DNA of 6,778 nucleotides from contig QJVU01000417.1 in the NCBI GenBank assembly GCA_003235605.1, positions 1 to 6,778 of the forward strand, written 5' to 3'. Source of the stretch: Planctomycetota bacterium (GTDB lineage: Bacteria > Planctomycetota > UBA1135 > UBA2386). Made by a program: the position numbers and the translations under genes. This document shows, piece by piece, positions 1 to 5,512 of this stretch (positions are counted from its first letter, which is position 1; every line of letters begins with the position of its first letter). Under the pieces are notes generated by a model, which saw only the letters and a program-made list of their open reading frames with translations, did no database searches and was not told the origin of the DNA.

Positions 1-2
1 AA

Positions 3-740
3 ACACGAGCTGCCGCCGGGGACATGATCGACCGTGGCGAGATCCAGCTTCTGATCGACACGACCCCAGACTCCGACCTGCGTGAACGGGCCCTGAGGAA
101 AGGCGTCCCGTACTGCTCGCGCCTGCGCACCGCCCAAGCTACGGTGCGTGCAATCGCCTCCTTGCAGGCGCACGAGCTCACCCCCCTGTCAGTGCAAGAC
201 TATGCAGGCCAGCGGACGATCAACCTGTTTGTCCGCCAGCCGCTCACCCAGTCCGATGACAGGAGCAAGCAGGTGGTCGAGGCGGTGCTCGAGGTGCTCG
301 CCGAGGTGGCAAACGAGGGCAATCCGCTCCACTACCTCACCGACAACGAGCCGCAGTCAAGGGACACCTTTCGCGAGGCTTTCGAGCGGGCTCAAGGGGT
401 TCCGTTCACGCCGCCCAACTTTCGCCGACACCGGCTCAATCAGCTCAACAAGGCAGACGCCTTCCTGTACGTCCGCACGGCGATGAGCGAGAGTGGTGCA
501 TTCGAGATCTGCTACAACATCTTCGCAGGCCCCCGGGCCCCGATGTTCTTCGCAGTCTGGAAGAACGCGCCGATCCGCACCACCTTCCTACGGGAGCTCG
601 CCGAGATCTGCGAGGTGACCTACTGTGAGTTCGAGGACCCAGAAGAGCTCCGCCTTCCGCTGCGCTGCTTCCTGAGACGTCTTGCACAGCGTCGCCCCTC
701 CCGCCCGATGGTTGTCGAGCAGCTCAGGGAGACCGCCTGA
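3..740 (+). CDS. CarB-type MGS-like domain fused to a nucleoside-deoxyribosyltransferase/TIR-like domain (5' partial)
   Basis: The reading frame is open to the left edge, so the gene very probably starts upstream; the first ATG is at 24. Numbering from it, residues 1-62 read like the end of the MGS-like domain that closes the carbamoyl-phosphate synthase large chain: 'GEIQLLIDTT', then a basic helix 'LRERALRKGVPY', then 'LTPLSVQDY', the counterpart of the 'SVQE/SLQEY' tail of CarB. In CarB this domain binds allosteric effectors. From about residue 65 a second alpha/beta domain starts ('INLFVRQPLT'). It contains 'KADAFLYVRTAMSESGAFEI' near 142-161 and 'GPRAPMFFAVW' near 167-177. This order (Asp-Ala, strand, Ser-x-Ser-Gly-x-x-Glu, Pro-rich strand) resembles nucleoside 2-deoxyribosyltransferases and TIR-like folds, with the Glu of SGAFE as a candidate catalytic residue. 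The fusion is seen; the function is not known. Whether ATP-grasp domains lie upstream cannot be judged here. The MGS call is fairly secure; the second domain is tentative. Confidence 0.72.
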   Translation, partial: TRAAAGDMIDRGEIQLLIDTTPDSDLRERALRKGVPYCSRLRTAQATVRAIASLQAHELTPLSVQDYAGQRTINLFVRQPLTQSDDRSKQVVEAVLEVLAEVANEGNPLHYLTDNEPQSRDTFREAFERAQGVPFTPPNFRRHRLNQLNKADAFLYVRTAMSESGAFEICYNIFAGPRAPMFFAVWKNAPIRTTFLRELAEICEVTYCEFEDPEELRLPLRCFLRRLAQRRPSRPMVVEQLRETA

Positions 741-778
741 ACGCCACGACTCCTGAACGCCGCAGCTGCACCCCGGGA

Positions 779-1672
779 TCAGAACTTGAAACCGAAGGTG
801 ATCGAACCGATCACCTCGAAGTCGTCGCCATCGTTGAGAGCCCGCCGGCCATCCCCCAGGAAAAGGAAGTTCACGCCTGCGCTCACGCCCCATGAGTCCG
901 AGCGCTCCGGTTTCAGCGAGAGCGGCGTGGTGACCGTGAGGCCGATGTCCAGGTAGCCGAAGCCAGGGCTGGCGGTGCGAGCAAACTCGTCGTGGTCGGA
1001 GCTGAGCCCGACGGTGACCGGCATGGACGCCACCACGGGGTGGTTGCCAGGGAGCTTCATCTCGTAGCCCGGGCTGATCCCCAAACGCAGGTACATCGGG
1101 CTGTCCATAACGCGGCGCGGCCGGTCATTGGTTTCGAACCCCATGGTCGCGCTCGGCTGCAGCCCCTTGAAGCTCGGTGAAACCGTCGCCCACAGGGAGG
1201 AATCATCGTAGCTGACCCGAACCCCCGCATTGTCCCGGCTGGGGAACGCGCCATGGGGACAGGTGACGAACGTGTAGGCCAGGCCCGACTGCCAGTTGTC
1301 GGCCATTCCGACAGCGAGGCGGGAGTGGACAGCCTCGCCTCCCCGGACGTCCAGCGCCGTGGTCTCGAGGCCCTCTGTCCCGGAGAGAAGGCTCGGACTG
1401 AGGGCGTCGATGCTGCCGCGGAACACGCCCAGGGCCGTCTGCAATGGGTCCCCAAGGGAGTTTCCCAGGGAGTTCCCCAAGGAGTTCTCCAGCAGGCCCG
1501 CGGCAGGGCTCTCGAGGTTGCGTGCACTCTGGCTCCCGAGGCCGCTCTCCAGGATCTGGGGAGTCCCCGGAGTCTGCTGGATGTCCCGGAGGCGCCACCG
1601 GGGCTCCTGGGCACAGGCAGGGCCTGTGCAGGCGCACGCCAGCAACAGCGACCAGAAACCCCGCCATCTCAT
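779..1672 (-). CDS. Secreted, probably outer-membrane beta-barrel-like protein of unknown family
   Basis: 297 residues. The N-terminus is a short signal peptide with a hydrophobic 'FWSLLLACA' core and a type I site 'ACA|QEP' after residue 21. 'LLAC' at 10-13 could be read as a lipobox, but the hydrophobic stretch before it is too short, so I prefer type I cleavage. Residues 62-73 carry three tandem 'NSLG' units from a 12-bp DNA repeat. From about residue 115 the chain alternates polar and apolar residues in strand-like blocks ('RLAVGMADNW', 'YLDIGLTVTTPLSL', 'WGVSAGVNFLFLGD') and ends in 'VIGSITFGFKF', a terminal-Phe strand like the insertion signal of outer-membrane barrels. The ATG is preceded by GGAGGGAGGG about 5 bases upstream, a strong ribosome site. 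It starts 51 bases after the stop of the GTPase gene on the same strand, so the two are probably one operon. A porin or other barrel role is inference; I do not recognise a named family. Confidence 0.8.
   Translation of the reverse strand: MRWRGFWSLLLACACTGPACAQEPRWRLRDIQQTPGTPQILESGLGSQSARNLESPAAGLLENSLGNSLGNSLGDPLQTALGVFRGSIDALSPSLLSGTEGLETTALDVRGGEAVHSRLAVGMADNWQSGLAYTFVTCPHGAFPSRDNAGVRVSYDDSSLWATVSPSFKGLQPSATMGFETNDRPRRVMDSPMYLRLGISPGYEMKLPGNHPVVASMPVTVGLSSDHDEFARTASPGFGYLDIGLTVTTPLSLKPERSDSWGVSAGVNFLFLGDGRRALNDGDDFEVIGSITFGFKF
1444..1491. repeat. 12-bp tandem repeat inside the barrel-like gene
   Basis: Three clear 12-bp units (1456-1467, 1468-1479, 1480-1491), of the form GGGAGTTYCCCA on the plus strand, follow one degenerate unit (1444-1455). 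On the minus strand they encode NSLG-NSLG-NSLG. The unit length is a multiple of three, so copy changes keep the frame. Confidence 0.85.
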
Positions 1673-1723
1673 CTCGACCCTCCCTCCATAGCTTCGGTCG
1701 CCAATGGCCGGGCTTTAGGCGGG

Positions 1724-3511
1724 TTAGCCGCTGGGATCGGCGAAGTGGTTGTTGAGGGACTGGACATAGGCCTTGGCGTTGGCGAGGACACGCTCCACGC
1801 GTCGGTCTGCGCTCCTGGTCCAGCCTGCCGGCCGGCGCAGAAAGATGCTCCGCCACCACCTGGTGCTCCGGGCGAAGGCGGCAAGGACGTCGGTGCCATA
1901 GTGCCCGCCCCCCACGTCCCGCGCGTCCCGGGCGAGCCGGCGGGCGGCCATGTCGCTGCAGGCGGCGCGGACCTTGAAGTGGACGAAGGCGGCTGTGGCC
2001 AGGAACAGGGTCGGCAACAGCACGGTGAGAACGACATCCCACGTGGTGGCAAGATCCATCCCCTGCCACCAGCCAGCCTGGCTGGCGACCGTGAACAGGA
2101 TCACGAACGGAATGCCCAACAGCACGCAGTCGGACCACACCACCAGCCTCCGCCAGCGGCTCAAGGCATTGGTGAGAGCCGTGCGGGCGAGGTCCTGGAC
2201 ATAGCGAGCGTTCTTCTCCAGCACGCCGACGATGCGGTAGCTGCGGCCCACCTCGACCTGGTGCATGCGCTCCTTGATCTCGCCGAGGTCTGCGTCCCGC
2301 TTTGTCTCGGCCCGGCGTCTGAGCTCGGGAGTACCCAGATGCACCGGGACATCCGGGTTGTAGATGCAGTAGAAGCGGCCAGCGGTGAGGCCGTGCTCGG
2401 CCAGCGCCCGCTGCCACGCGGCCACCACCTCCTCGGCATTGTCCTCGCGCAGGGTGGTGTCCATCTGGTTGAGGATGTAGAGGATCTTGGTGGCGTCGGG
2501 CCGCCCCACGCAGGCACGCACGAGATGCTGCAGCGTGTCCCGCATGGCTCCCGGTTCGGGATGCCGCGCGTCGAAGAACACCAGCACCAGGTCCGAGAGG
2601 CCGATCATGTGGTCGGCGATGCGGAGCGTCGCCGTCCGCTGGGCGTCGGCATCGAAGCCCGGAGAGTCGATGATGATCTTGCCCCGCAGGACATCGCTGG
2701 GGCAGGTCTTGAGCTGCAGGTAGGTGTCGATTCGCTGGCCTTCGCCAGGCGCCACCTTGTCCAGCTCGGCGCTCATCCCGAAGAACGGGAAACGCACATC
2801 GGTGTCGAGGGCGATGCCGGGCAGCACACGCACCCGTGCCTCGCGGCTGTAGCAGATCACCGTGAACTTGTCGTCCACCGCCTGGTTCCCGGTGCGCTGC
2901 AGGTCCTGGCCGAGGTAGTGGTTCACGAAGCTGGACTTGCCCGCGGAGAAGGTGCCGAGGATGGAGATAAGCGGCCACCAGGGGATCTGTGTTGCGAAGG
3001 AGCGGTCCTTCTGCAGCAGACCCATGCGGTGGGCAATGTTGTCCAGCACGCGGAAGCTCTGCACGGCGCCCAACAGCACCGGGTTCTCCTGGCGGAGGTG
3101 CTCCTCCAGGCTGCGCAGGCGCTGCTGCAGCGTGGTGCCGACACCATGGTGCGTGGGGGGCATCTCCCGCGCGGGCCTCGCCGCAGAATCCACAGGACCC
3201 TGCCCCCCCAAGGGAATACCCCTCCCCAACGCTGGACCCAGCGCCTGGGCAAGGTCCCTCAGAGAAGGGCCGGGCGGCGCCGACGTCGCCGGAGCAGGAC
3301 CGGGTGCCGGCGTCGATGTCGTCGTCTGTGCCGGCGTCGATGTCGTCGTATCTGCTGGCGCCGATGCCGGCGTATCTGCTGGCGCCGATGCCGGCGCGGG
3401 CTTCCCTGGGGCAGCGCCCGCTGAAGTCAGTGCCGACGACCCCTGCGGAGGAGGATCCTGGACCCCCGCTGGCCGCGAACCCCCGTTGCTGGCGCTACTG
3501 GCATTCTCCAC
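1724..3511 (-). CDS. EHD/dynamin-family membrane GTPase with low-complexity N-terminus
   Basis: 595 residues from a GTG start at 3511. No ATG is available until residue 117, and no good ribosome site precedes the GTG, so the start is uncertain. Residues 1-120 are Pro/Ala/Thr-rich and probably disordered, including four 8-residue repeats at 39-70. A helix at about 127-165 precedes the GTPase domain: P-loop 'GTFSAGKS' 186-193, a likely G2 Thr in 'DDKFTVICY' 213-221, G3 'DSPGF' 282-286 and G4 'NQMD' 348-351. 'VLPGIALDTDVRFPF' (229-243) and 'LVLVFFDARHPEPG' (308-321) match the layout of EHD ATPases/GTPases ('LPGNALVVD', 'LILLFDAHK'), so this is nearer EHD than classical dynamin. A basic helical stalk (about 395-456) follows, then two likely membrane segments (457-479 and 493-515) and a basic C-terminal tail. 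Such proteins bind and remodel membranes; bacterial relatives act in envelope maintenance and, in some species, phage tolerance. The role here is unknown. A secreted barrel-like protein is encoded directly downstream. Confidence 0.9.
   Translation of the reverse strand: MENASSASNGGSRPAGVQDPPPQGSSALTSAGAAPGKPAPASAPADTPASAPADTTTSTPAQTTTSTPAPGPAPATSAPPGPSLRDLAQALGPALGRGIPLGGQGPVDSAARPAREMPPTHHGVGTTLQQRLRSLEEHLRQENPVLLGAVQSFRVLDNIAHRMGLLQKDRSFATQIPWWPLISILGTFSAGKSSFVNHYLGQDLQRTGNQAVDDKFTVICYSREARVRVLPGIALDTDVRFPFFGMSAELDKVAPGEGQRIDTYLQLKTCPSDVLRGKIIIDSPGFDADAQRTATLRIADHMIGLSDLVLVFFDARHPEPGAMRDTLQHLVRACVGRPDATKILYILNQMDTTLREDNAEEVVAAWQRALAEHGLTAGRFYCIYNPDVPVHLGTPELRRRAETKRDADLGEIKERMHQVEVGRSYRIVGVLEKNARYVQDLARTALTNALSRWRRLVVWSDCVLLGIPFVILFTVASQAGWWQGMDLATTWDVVLTVLLPTLFLATAAFVHFKVRAACSDMAARRLARDARDVGGGHYGTDVLAAFARSTRWWRSIFLRRPAGWTRSADRRVERVLANAKAYVQSLNNHFADPSG
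3306..3401. repeat. Four tandem 24-bp repeats in the GTPase gene
   Basis: Units at 3306-3329, 3330-3353, 3354-3377 and 3378-3401 are imperfect copies. On the minus strand they encode APASAPAD, TPASAPAD, TTTSTPAQ and TTTSTPAP. The two outer pairs are more alike within a pair than between pairs, as expected from duplication of a duplication. The repeat keeps frame and lengthens a Pro/Thr/Ala linker ahead of the GTPase domain. Confidence 0.9.
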
Positions 3512-3600
3512 ACCGCTGTGTCGGTAAGGACGGTGCCGTGGGATTAGCCATTATTGGATTTGGCAACACCCATCGCGGCCAGGAGAACGGAGAAGCACGC

Positions 3601-3618
3601 GACACAAAGACTTGTGAC
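3601..3618. promoter_or_regulatory. Imperfect palindrome upstream of the GTPase gene
   Basis: GACACAAAGACTTGTGAC forms two 7-base arms with one mismatch around a 4-base centre, about 90 bases upstream of the GTPase start. It could be a protein-binding site or a weak hairpin. No T-run follows, so it is not a typical terminator. Confidence 0.25.
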
Positions 3619-3626
3619 GAGGCAGG

Positions 3627-3749
3627 AGAGAACCCCGCGCTCGCTGTTGGGCGGCTTTCCGGGGGGGGCGCGCCCTACCAGCAGCCTTGTTAGCAGGGGG
3701 TGCCGATGTACGAGAGCATGGGCATCCGTGGCGGCAGAGAACCCCGCGC
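3627..3749. repeat. Pair of 14-bp direct repeats in the gap upstream of the GTPase gene
   Basis: AGAGAACCCCGCGC occurs exactly at 3627-3640 and 3736-3749, 109 bases apart. Both copies are preceded by GGCAG, with a small offset. The gap 3512-3783 otherwise holds a G8 run near 3660 and no convincing gene. The repeats may be remnants of a small insertion or a duplicated regulatory element; the sequence alone does not decide. Confidence 0.6.
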
Positions 3750-3783
3750 ACCGGAGATGCACCGAGCCGCGGCCTCTCGGAGG

Positions 3784-4248
3784 CTATTGCGAATCCGACA
3801 GCGGCGCGTCGATTACCACTTTCCAGGTGCCGTCGGACTGCTTGCGCCAGACCACGACGTAGTGCCCCTTCTCAGAGGACGGCTTCCCGTCGGGTCCGCT
3901 CATGGACATGGCGTAGGTTCCGGTTTCGTAGGCCAGATCGCTCGAGCGGGCTACCACCACCTTGTCGGCCTGGAACGCGAGGGCGAAATTGGGGTCCTGC
4001 ATCATGCCCGAGATGCCCGCGCGGATGTTCTCCAAGCCGTGCATGTCGGGGACGTTCGCGAGCATGACCACCGCGTCGTCGGCGTACACCGAGGTGAATT
4101 TCGCGACGTCCTTGGCCTTGGACGCGGCCGACCATTCCCTGATCAGCGCGTGGATCGTGGACTCGTCCGACGCTCGCGTGTCGGGAGCTTCCGCGCAGCC
4201 TTGTAGGACAATCAAACTGATCAACGCAGCGCAACGGATCGTGTTCAT
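3784..4248 (-). CDS. SnoaL-like/DUF4440 (NTF2-fold) lipoprotein
   Basis: 154 residues from the ATG at 4248. A GTG seven codons upstream is in frame but would place charged residues before the signal peptide, so I prefer the ATG. 'MNTIRCAALISLIVLQGC' is a lipoprotein signal with lipobox LQGC, the lipidated Cys being residue 18. The mature part begins with 'ESTIHALIREWSAASKAKD' and 'FTSVYADDAVVM' (about 29-63), the N-terminal helix and strand of SnoaL/DUF4440 proteins. It ends with 'GHYVVVWRKQSDGTWKVVID' (about 128-147), the closing strands of that cone-shaped fold. Family members bind small molecules or act as isomerase-like enzymes, but many are uncharacterised and no catalytic set can be named here. 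It should sit lipid-anchored on the periplasmic face of an envelope membrane. A 5-bp stem follows its stop near 3772-3784. It is separated from the GTPase gene by 272 bases, so probably transcribed independently. Confidence 0.85.
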   Translation of the reverse strand: MNTIRCAALISLIVLQGCAEAPDTRASDESTIHALIREWSAASKAKDVAKFTSVYADDAVVMLANVPDMHGLENIRAGISGMMQDPNFALAFQADKVVVARSSDLAYETGTYAMSMSGPDGKPSSEKGHYVVVWRKQSDGTWKVVIDAPLSDSQ

Positions 4249-4483
4249 GGCTTGCCCTGTTTCTGGCACTGAGGAACTGGTTCTCGTGAACCACGCCGGA
4301 GGCTACGGCAGCGGCTCGCGTTCCGCCAGAGTCAATTCGCGGGACAGCCGCCGCGTCGTCTCTCCGGAGCCGCGCTCCGCGGACCTGCCTGCGCGACACG
4401 AGAGACAACTGCCAGGGGCACGCCGAAGTACGACAGCATCGTGCACGCGCGGCAGAGGACTTGCGCGGCCAGCCTGGCGAGAA

Positions 4484-4558
4484 ACGTACGAAGACGCGGC
4501 AGACGAGCCGGCACGGCTTCGGGTCGTGGGCGAGGAGGAACCGGACCTTGTGGGGTAG
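4484..4558 (-). pseudogene. Short remnant resembling an IS91-type (Transposase_32) transposase
   Basis: Read on the minus strand from 4558, 25 residues begin 'LPHKVRFLLAHD', continue 'PKPCRLVC' and end 'RVFVR'. This follows the pattern I recall from IS91-like Y2 transposases, roughly 'LPYRLRYLLAWD..LCR.V...(Y/F).R', which precedes their QRFGSALNLNVHFH catalytic region. Neither the zinc-finger region upstream nor the HFH motif downstream can be found in any frame, and the frame is closed by a stop about 70 bases upstream. If real, it is a small degraded fragment. The match is from memory and short, so chance is possible. Confidence 0.35.
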
Positions 4559-4576
4559 CGCTCGGCACCCGGGGTA

Positions 4577-4610
4577 GGCGAAATGAGCGCTGTTTCCGGC
4601 GCTCTTCGCC
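4577..4610. repeat. Bulged 12-bp hairpin
   Basis: GGCGAA-AT-GAGCGC pairs with GCGCTCTTCGCC around an 8-base loop, giving two 6-bp perfect stems with a 2-base bulge on the left arm. GTAG lies directly before it and overlaps its first base. No T-run follows on either strand. It could be a REP-like element or a terminator of unusual type for the minus-strand cassette. Confidence 0.45.
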
Positions 4611-4638
4611 CAGTCGACCTATCCTGAAGCCCGCGCTA

Positions 4639-4665
4639 CGTCCCCACAGCCACACGCTGGGGACG
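4639..4665 (-). terminator. Hairpin just downstream of the micro-ORF chain, possible terminator
   Basis: CGTCCCC and GGGGACG form a perfect 7-bp stem. After a 2-base bulge it continues with three more pairs around a CACAC loop. It begins about 20 bases past the stop of the last micro-ORF on the minus strand, the right place for a terminator, but no T-tract follows. It therefore fits a stalling or processing hairpin better than a textbook intrinsic terminator. Confidence 0.35.
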
Positions 4666-4683
4666 CCGTCGCCCCGGGATGGC

Positions 4684-4820
4684 TCAGCGGCTCTCGAGGA
4701 CGTGGTCGTAGGCGACCCAGTAGTCATCTGGAATGCGATGTCCGGACGCCGCCCGATCGCGGTCGAGGTCGACGATGGCCTGGAGCTTGCCCCCGGCCCA
4801 GGCGGTCGGGATTACTTCAC
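4684..4820 (-). pseudogene. Third micro-ORF, 45 codons, apparent one-base frameshift after its start
   Basis: A GTG at 4820 overlaps the previous stop (GTGA) and has GGAGG 7 bases upstream, but GTG AAG is followed at once by TAA. One base into another frame the DNA reads 'VIPTAWAGGKLQAIVDLD', later 'HRIPDDYWVAYDHVLESR', and stops at 4684 with strong third-position G/C. That frame has no ATG, GTG, TTG or CTG start after its previous stop. Restoring one G (GTGAAGG, as at the preceding junction) would give a 45-residue protein in one frame. Either the gene has lost a base or there is a sequencing error. The product would be small and soluble, with an acidic, Tyr/Trp-containing C-terminal half; I do not recognise it. 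Confidence 0.5.
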
Positions 4821-4915
4821 TCCTCGACCTCCGGGCGCAGGACCAGTCCCAGGGCCAGGCGCAGGGCGACTACGACGGACGCAATCAGCAGGGCGACCTT
4901 CACTCCTCGGCCTCC
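4814..4915. repeat. Duplicated 18-base stop/start junction
   Basis: On the minus strand GGAGGYCGAGGAGTGAAG occurs at both micro-ORF junctions (4897-4915 and 4814-4832), differing at one internal base. Each copy holds a Shine-Dalgarno-like GGAGG, a 7-base spacer and the overlapping GTGA stop/start. This suggests translational coupling, and possibly that the junction was copied along with a gene. Confidence 0.75.
4817..4903 (-). CDS. 28-residue single-span membrane peptide
   Basis: It starts at a GTG overlapping the stop of the preceding ORF by four bases (GTGA), with AAGGAGG 7 bases before it, a near-perfect ribosome site. The product is 'MKVALLIASVVVALRLAL' followed by 'GLVLRPEVEE': one hydrophobic span of about 20 residues broken by a single Arg, then an acidic tail. 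All but a few codons end in G or C, matching the neighbours. The size and form recall phage-type membrane peptides or type I toxin-like peptides, but no family can be named. Real translation is supported by the ribosome site and the coupled position rather than by homology. Confidence 0.55.
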   Translation of the reverse strand: MKVALLIASVVVALRLALGLVLRPEVEE

Positions 4916-5028
4916 TTCGGCGGCCCGATGGCCAGCCTGCGGACCTGCTCCATCAGCACCAGCTGCAAGCCGTCGCCGTTCACCTGCGACAGTCCGGAGG
5001 CCCGGAGATACGCAGCTGCTCTTCCCAT
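4900..5028 (-). CDS. 42-residue protein, first of the micro-ORF chain
   Basis: The ATG at 5028 is the first start after an in-frame stop six bases upstream of it. Codons show strong third-position G/C. The product begins 'MGRAAAYLRASGLSQVNGDG', has a predicted helix 'LQLVLMEQVRRLA' (21-33) and ends 'IGPPKEAEE'. No family is recognised; a short helical DNA- or protein-binding peptide is conceivable. No ribosome site is visible before the ATG, in contrast to the next two ORFs, so leaderless or otherwise unusual initiation is possible. The palindromic block at 5059-5094 lies 30-65 bases upstream and may control the chain. Confidence 0.5.
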   Translation of the reverse strand: MGRAAAYLRASGLSQVNGDGLQLVLMEQVRRLAIGPPKEAEE

Positions 5029-5058
5029 GGCCGAAGACTACGCCGCGCGGAGGCCGGT

Positions 5059-5094
5059 GTGTACGCGTGCTAGCACACTCGTACACGCACGTGC
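5059..5094. promoter_or_regulatory. Compound palindrome between divergent small ORFs, candidate operator
   Basis: A perfect 10-bp palindrome GTGCTAGCAC (5067-5076) lies inside a 7-bp inverted repeat (GTGTACG at 5059-5065, CGTACAC at 5080-5086). A further 8-bp palindrome, GCACGTGC, occupies 5087-5094. It lies upstream of the 42-residue ORF and about 70 bases before the divergent 76-codon ORF. Symmetry of this kind is typical of repressor operators, but the protein that would bind is not encoded in the window. Confidence 0.5.
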
Positions 5095-5165
5095 TCACAT
5101 CAACGATAGCGTGGGTGGTTCTGGGTCGGTCCCGATTTGGAGCTTCCTGCGATGGCAGCGGGTAG

Positions 5166-5396
5166 GTGCTCAGAAGAGTGCCAACTGGCGCCCTGACCCA
5201 GGATCTGACGCCTGGACGCCTGGTGGCGACAACGAGCGCTCAGGAGCACCTGGCGAACACCCTGTCTGCCCTGGCAGCCACCGACCCGGCCCCGTTCCTG
5301 GCCGTGTTCCGGAGGTACGCCAAGGCCGACGAACCGGAGATCCGCGACACGGGCCAACTCAGGCCCCGTCCATCAAAAGGAATCCCAAAAAACTGA
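5166..5396 (+). CDS. Possible 76-residue hypothetical protein
   Basis: It starts at a GTG directly after an in-frame stop; a second GTG at residue 20 is an alternative. The middle, 'SAQEHLANTLSALAATD' followed by 'PAPFLAVFRRYAKADEPEI', is amphipathic-helical with good codon bias and looks like real protein. The last dozen residues ('LRPRPSKGIPKN') run into a more A/T-rich stretch and look less so, suggesting a truncated gene. It is divergent from the micro-ORF chain across the palindrome. The family is unknown. From its stop to 5512 I see no other gene. Confidence 0.35.
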   Translation: MLRRVPTGALTQDLTPGRLVATTSAQEHLANTLSALAATDPAPFLAVFRRYAKADEPEIRDTGQLRPRPSKGIPKN

Positions 5397-5501
5397 ACAA
5401 TCCAGCAACCAGATTCTCCTGAAGTCCTAGCCAAACCAAGACGCCCCCCCGGGCCGGTGCAGCTCGCACTTGCACGACTGATCTTCCACAGACGAGAGAA
5501 C

Positions 5502-5506
5502 AGGAG
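5502..5506 (+). promoter_or_regulatory. Ribosome binding site of the secreted propeller-like gene
   Basis: AGGAG with a 6-base spacer before the ATG at 5513. It fixes the start, together with the signal peptide that follows directly. Confidence 0.8.
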
Positions 5507-5512
5507 AAACCC

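Larger units (their letters stand above)
4249..4683. other. 435-base stretch with no intact gene
   Basis: Open frames run through this stretch on both strands, but their products are Arg/Pro/Ser/Gly-rich with no recognisable fold, as is usual for shadow frames in GC-rich DNA. It contains the two hairpins and the transposase-like remnant listed separately. The promoter of the lipoprotein gene must lie in its left part, but no clear -35/-10 pair is visible. Confidence 0.6.

Noticed and set aside
736..761. A 10-bp direct repeat (CCTGAACGCC) at the end of the first gene.
   Set aside because: It is short and only two copies occur, one of them across the stop codon; no hairpin or mobile-element boundary is associated with it.
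1253..3424. A 723-codon open frame on the plus strand.
   Set aside because: It lies opposite the GTPase and barrel-like genes; the product is a His/Val/Gly/Ala-rich shadow. The GTPase motifs on the other strand are unmistakable.
3494..3551. An 18-codon minus-strand upstream ORF (ATG at 3551) ending in TAG just inside the GTPase start.
   Set aside because: It could couple translation to the GTG start, but it has no ribosome site and its length is within chance expectation.
3640..3700. GTTGGGC and GTTAGCA cores suggesting an integron attC site.
   Set aside because: No matching RYYYAAC partner lies at a suitable distance on either strand, and no integrase is visible.
3544..3762. A 72-codon minus-strand ORF ending in a hydrophobic stretch ('CLVTSLCVACFSVLLAAMG').
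   Set aside because: The hydrophobic end is suggestive, but the first half is Pro/Arg-rich with no pattern, there is no ribosome site, and it spans both copies of the direct repeat.
4733..5422. A 229-codon plus-strand ORF across the micro-ORF region.
   Set aside because: Its product is Ser/Arg/Pro/Gly-rich with no fold, while the minus strand shows ribosome sites, coupled starts and strong codon bias.
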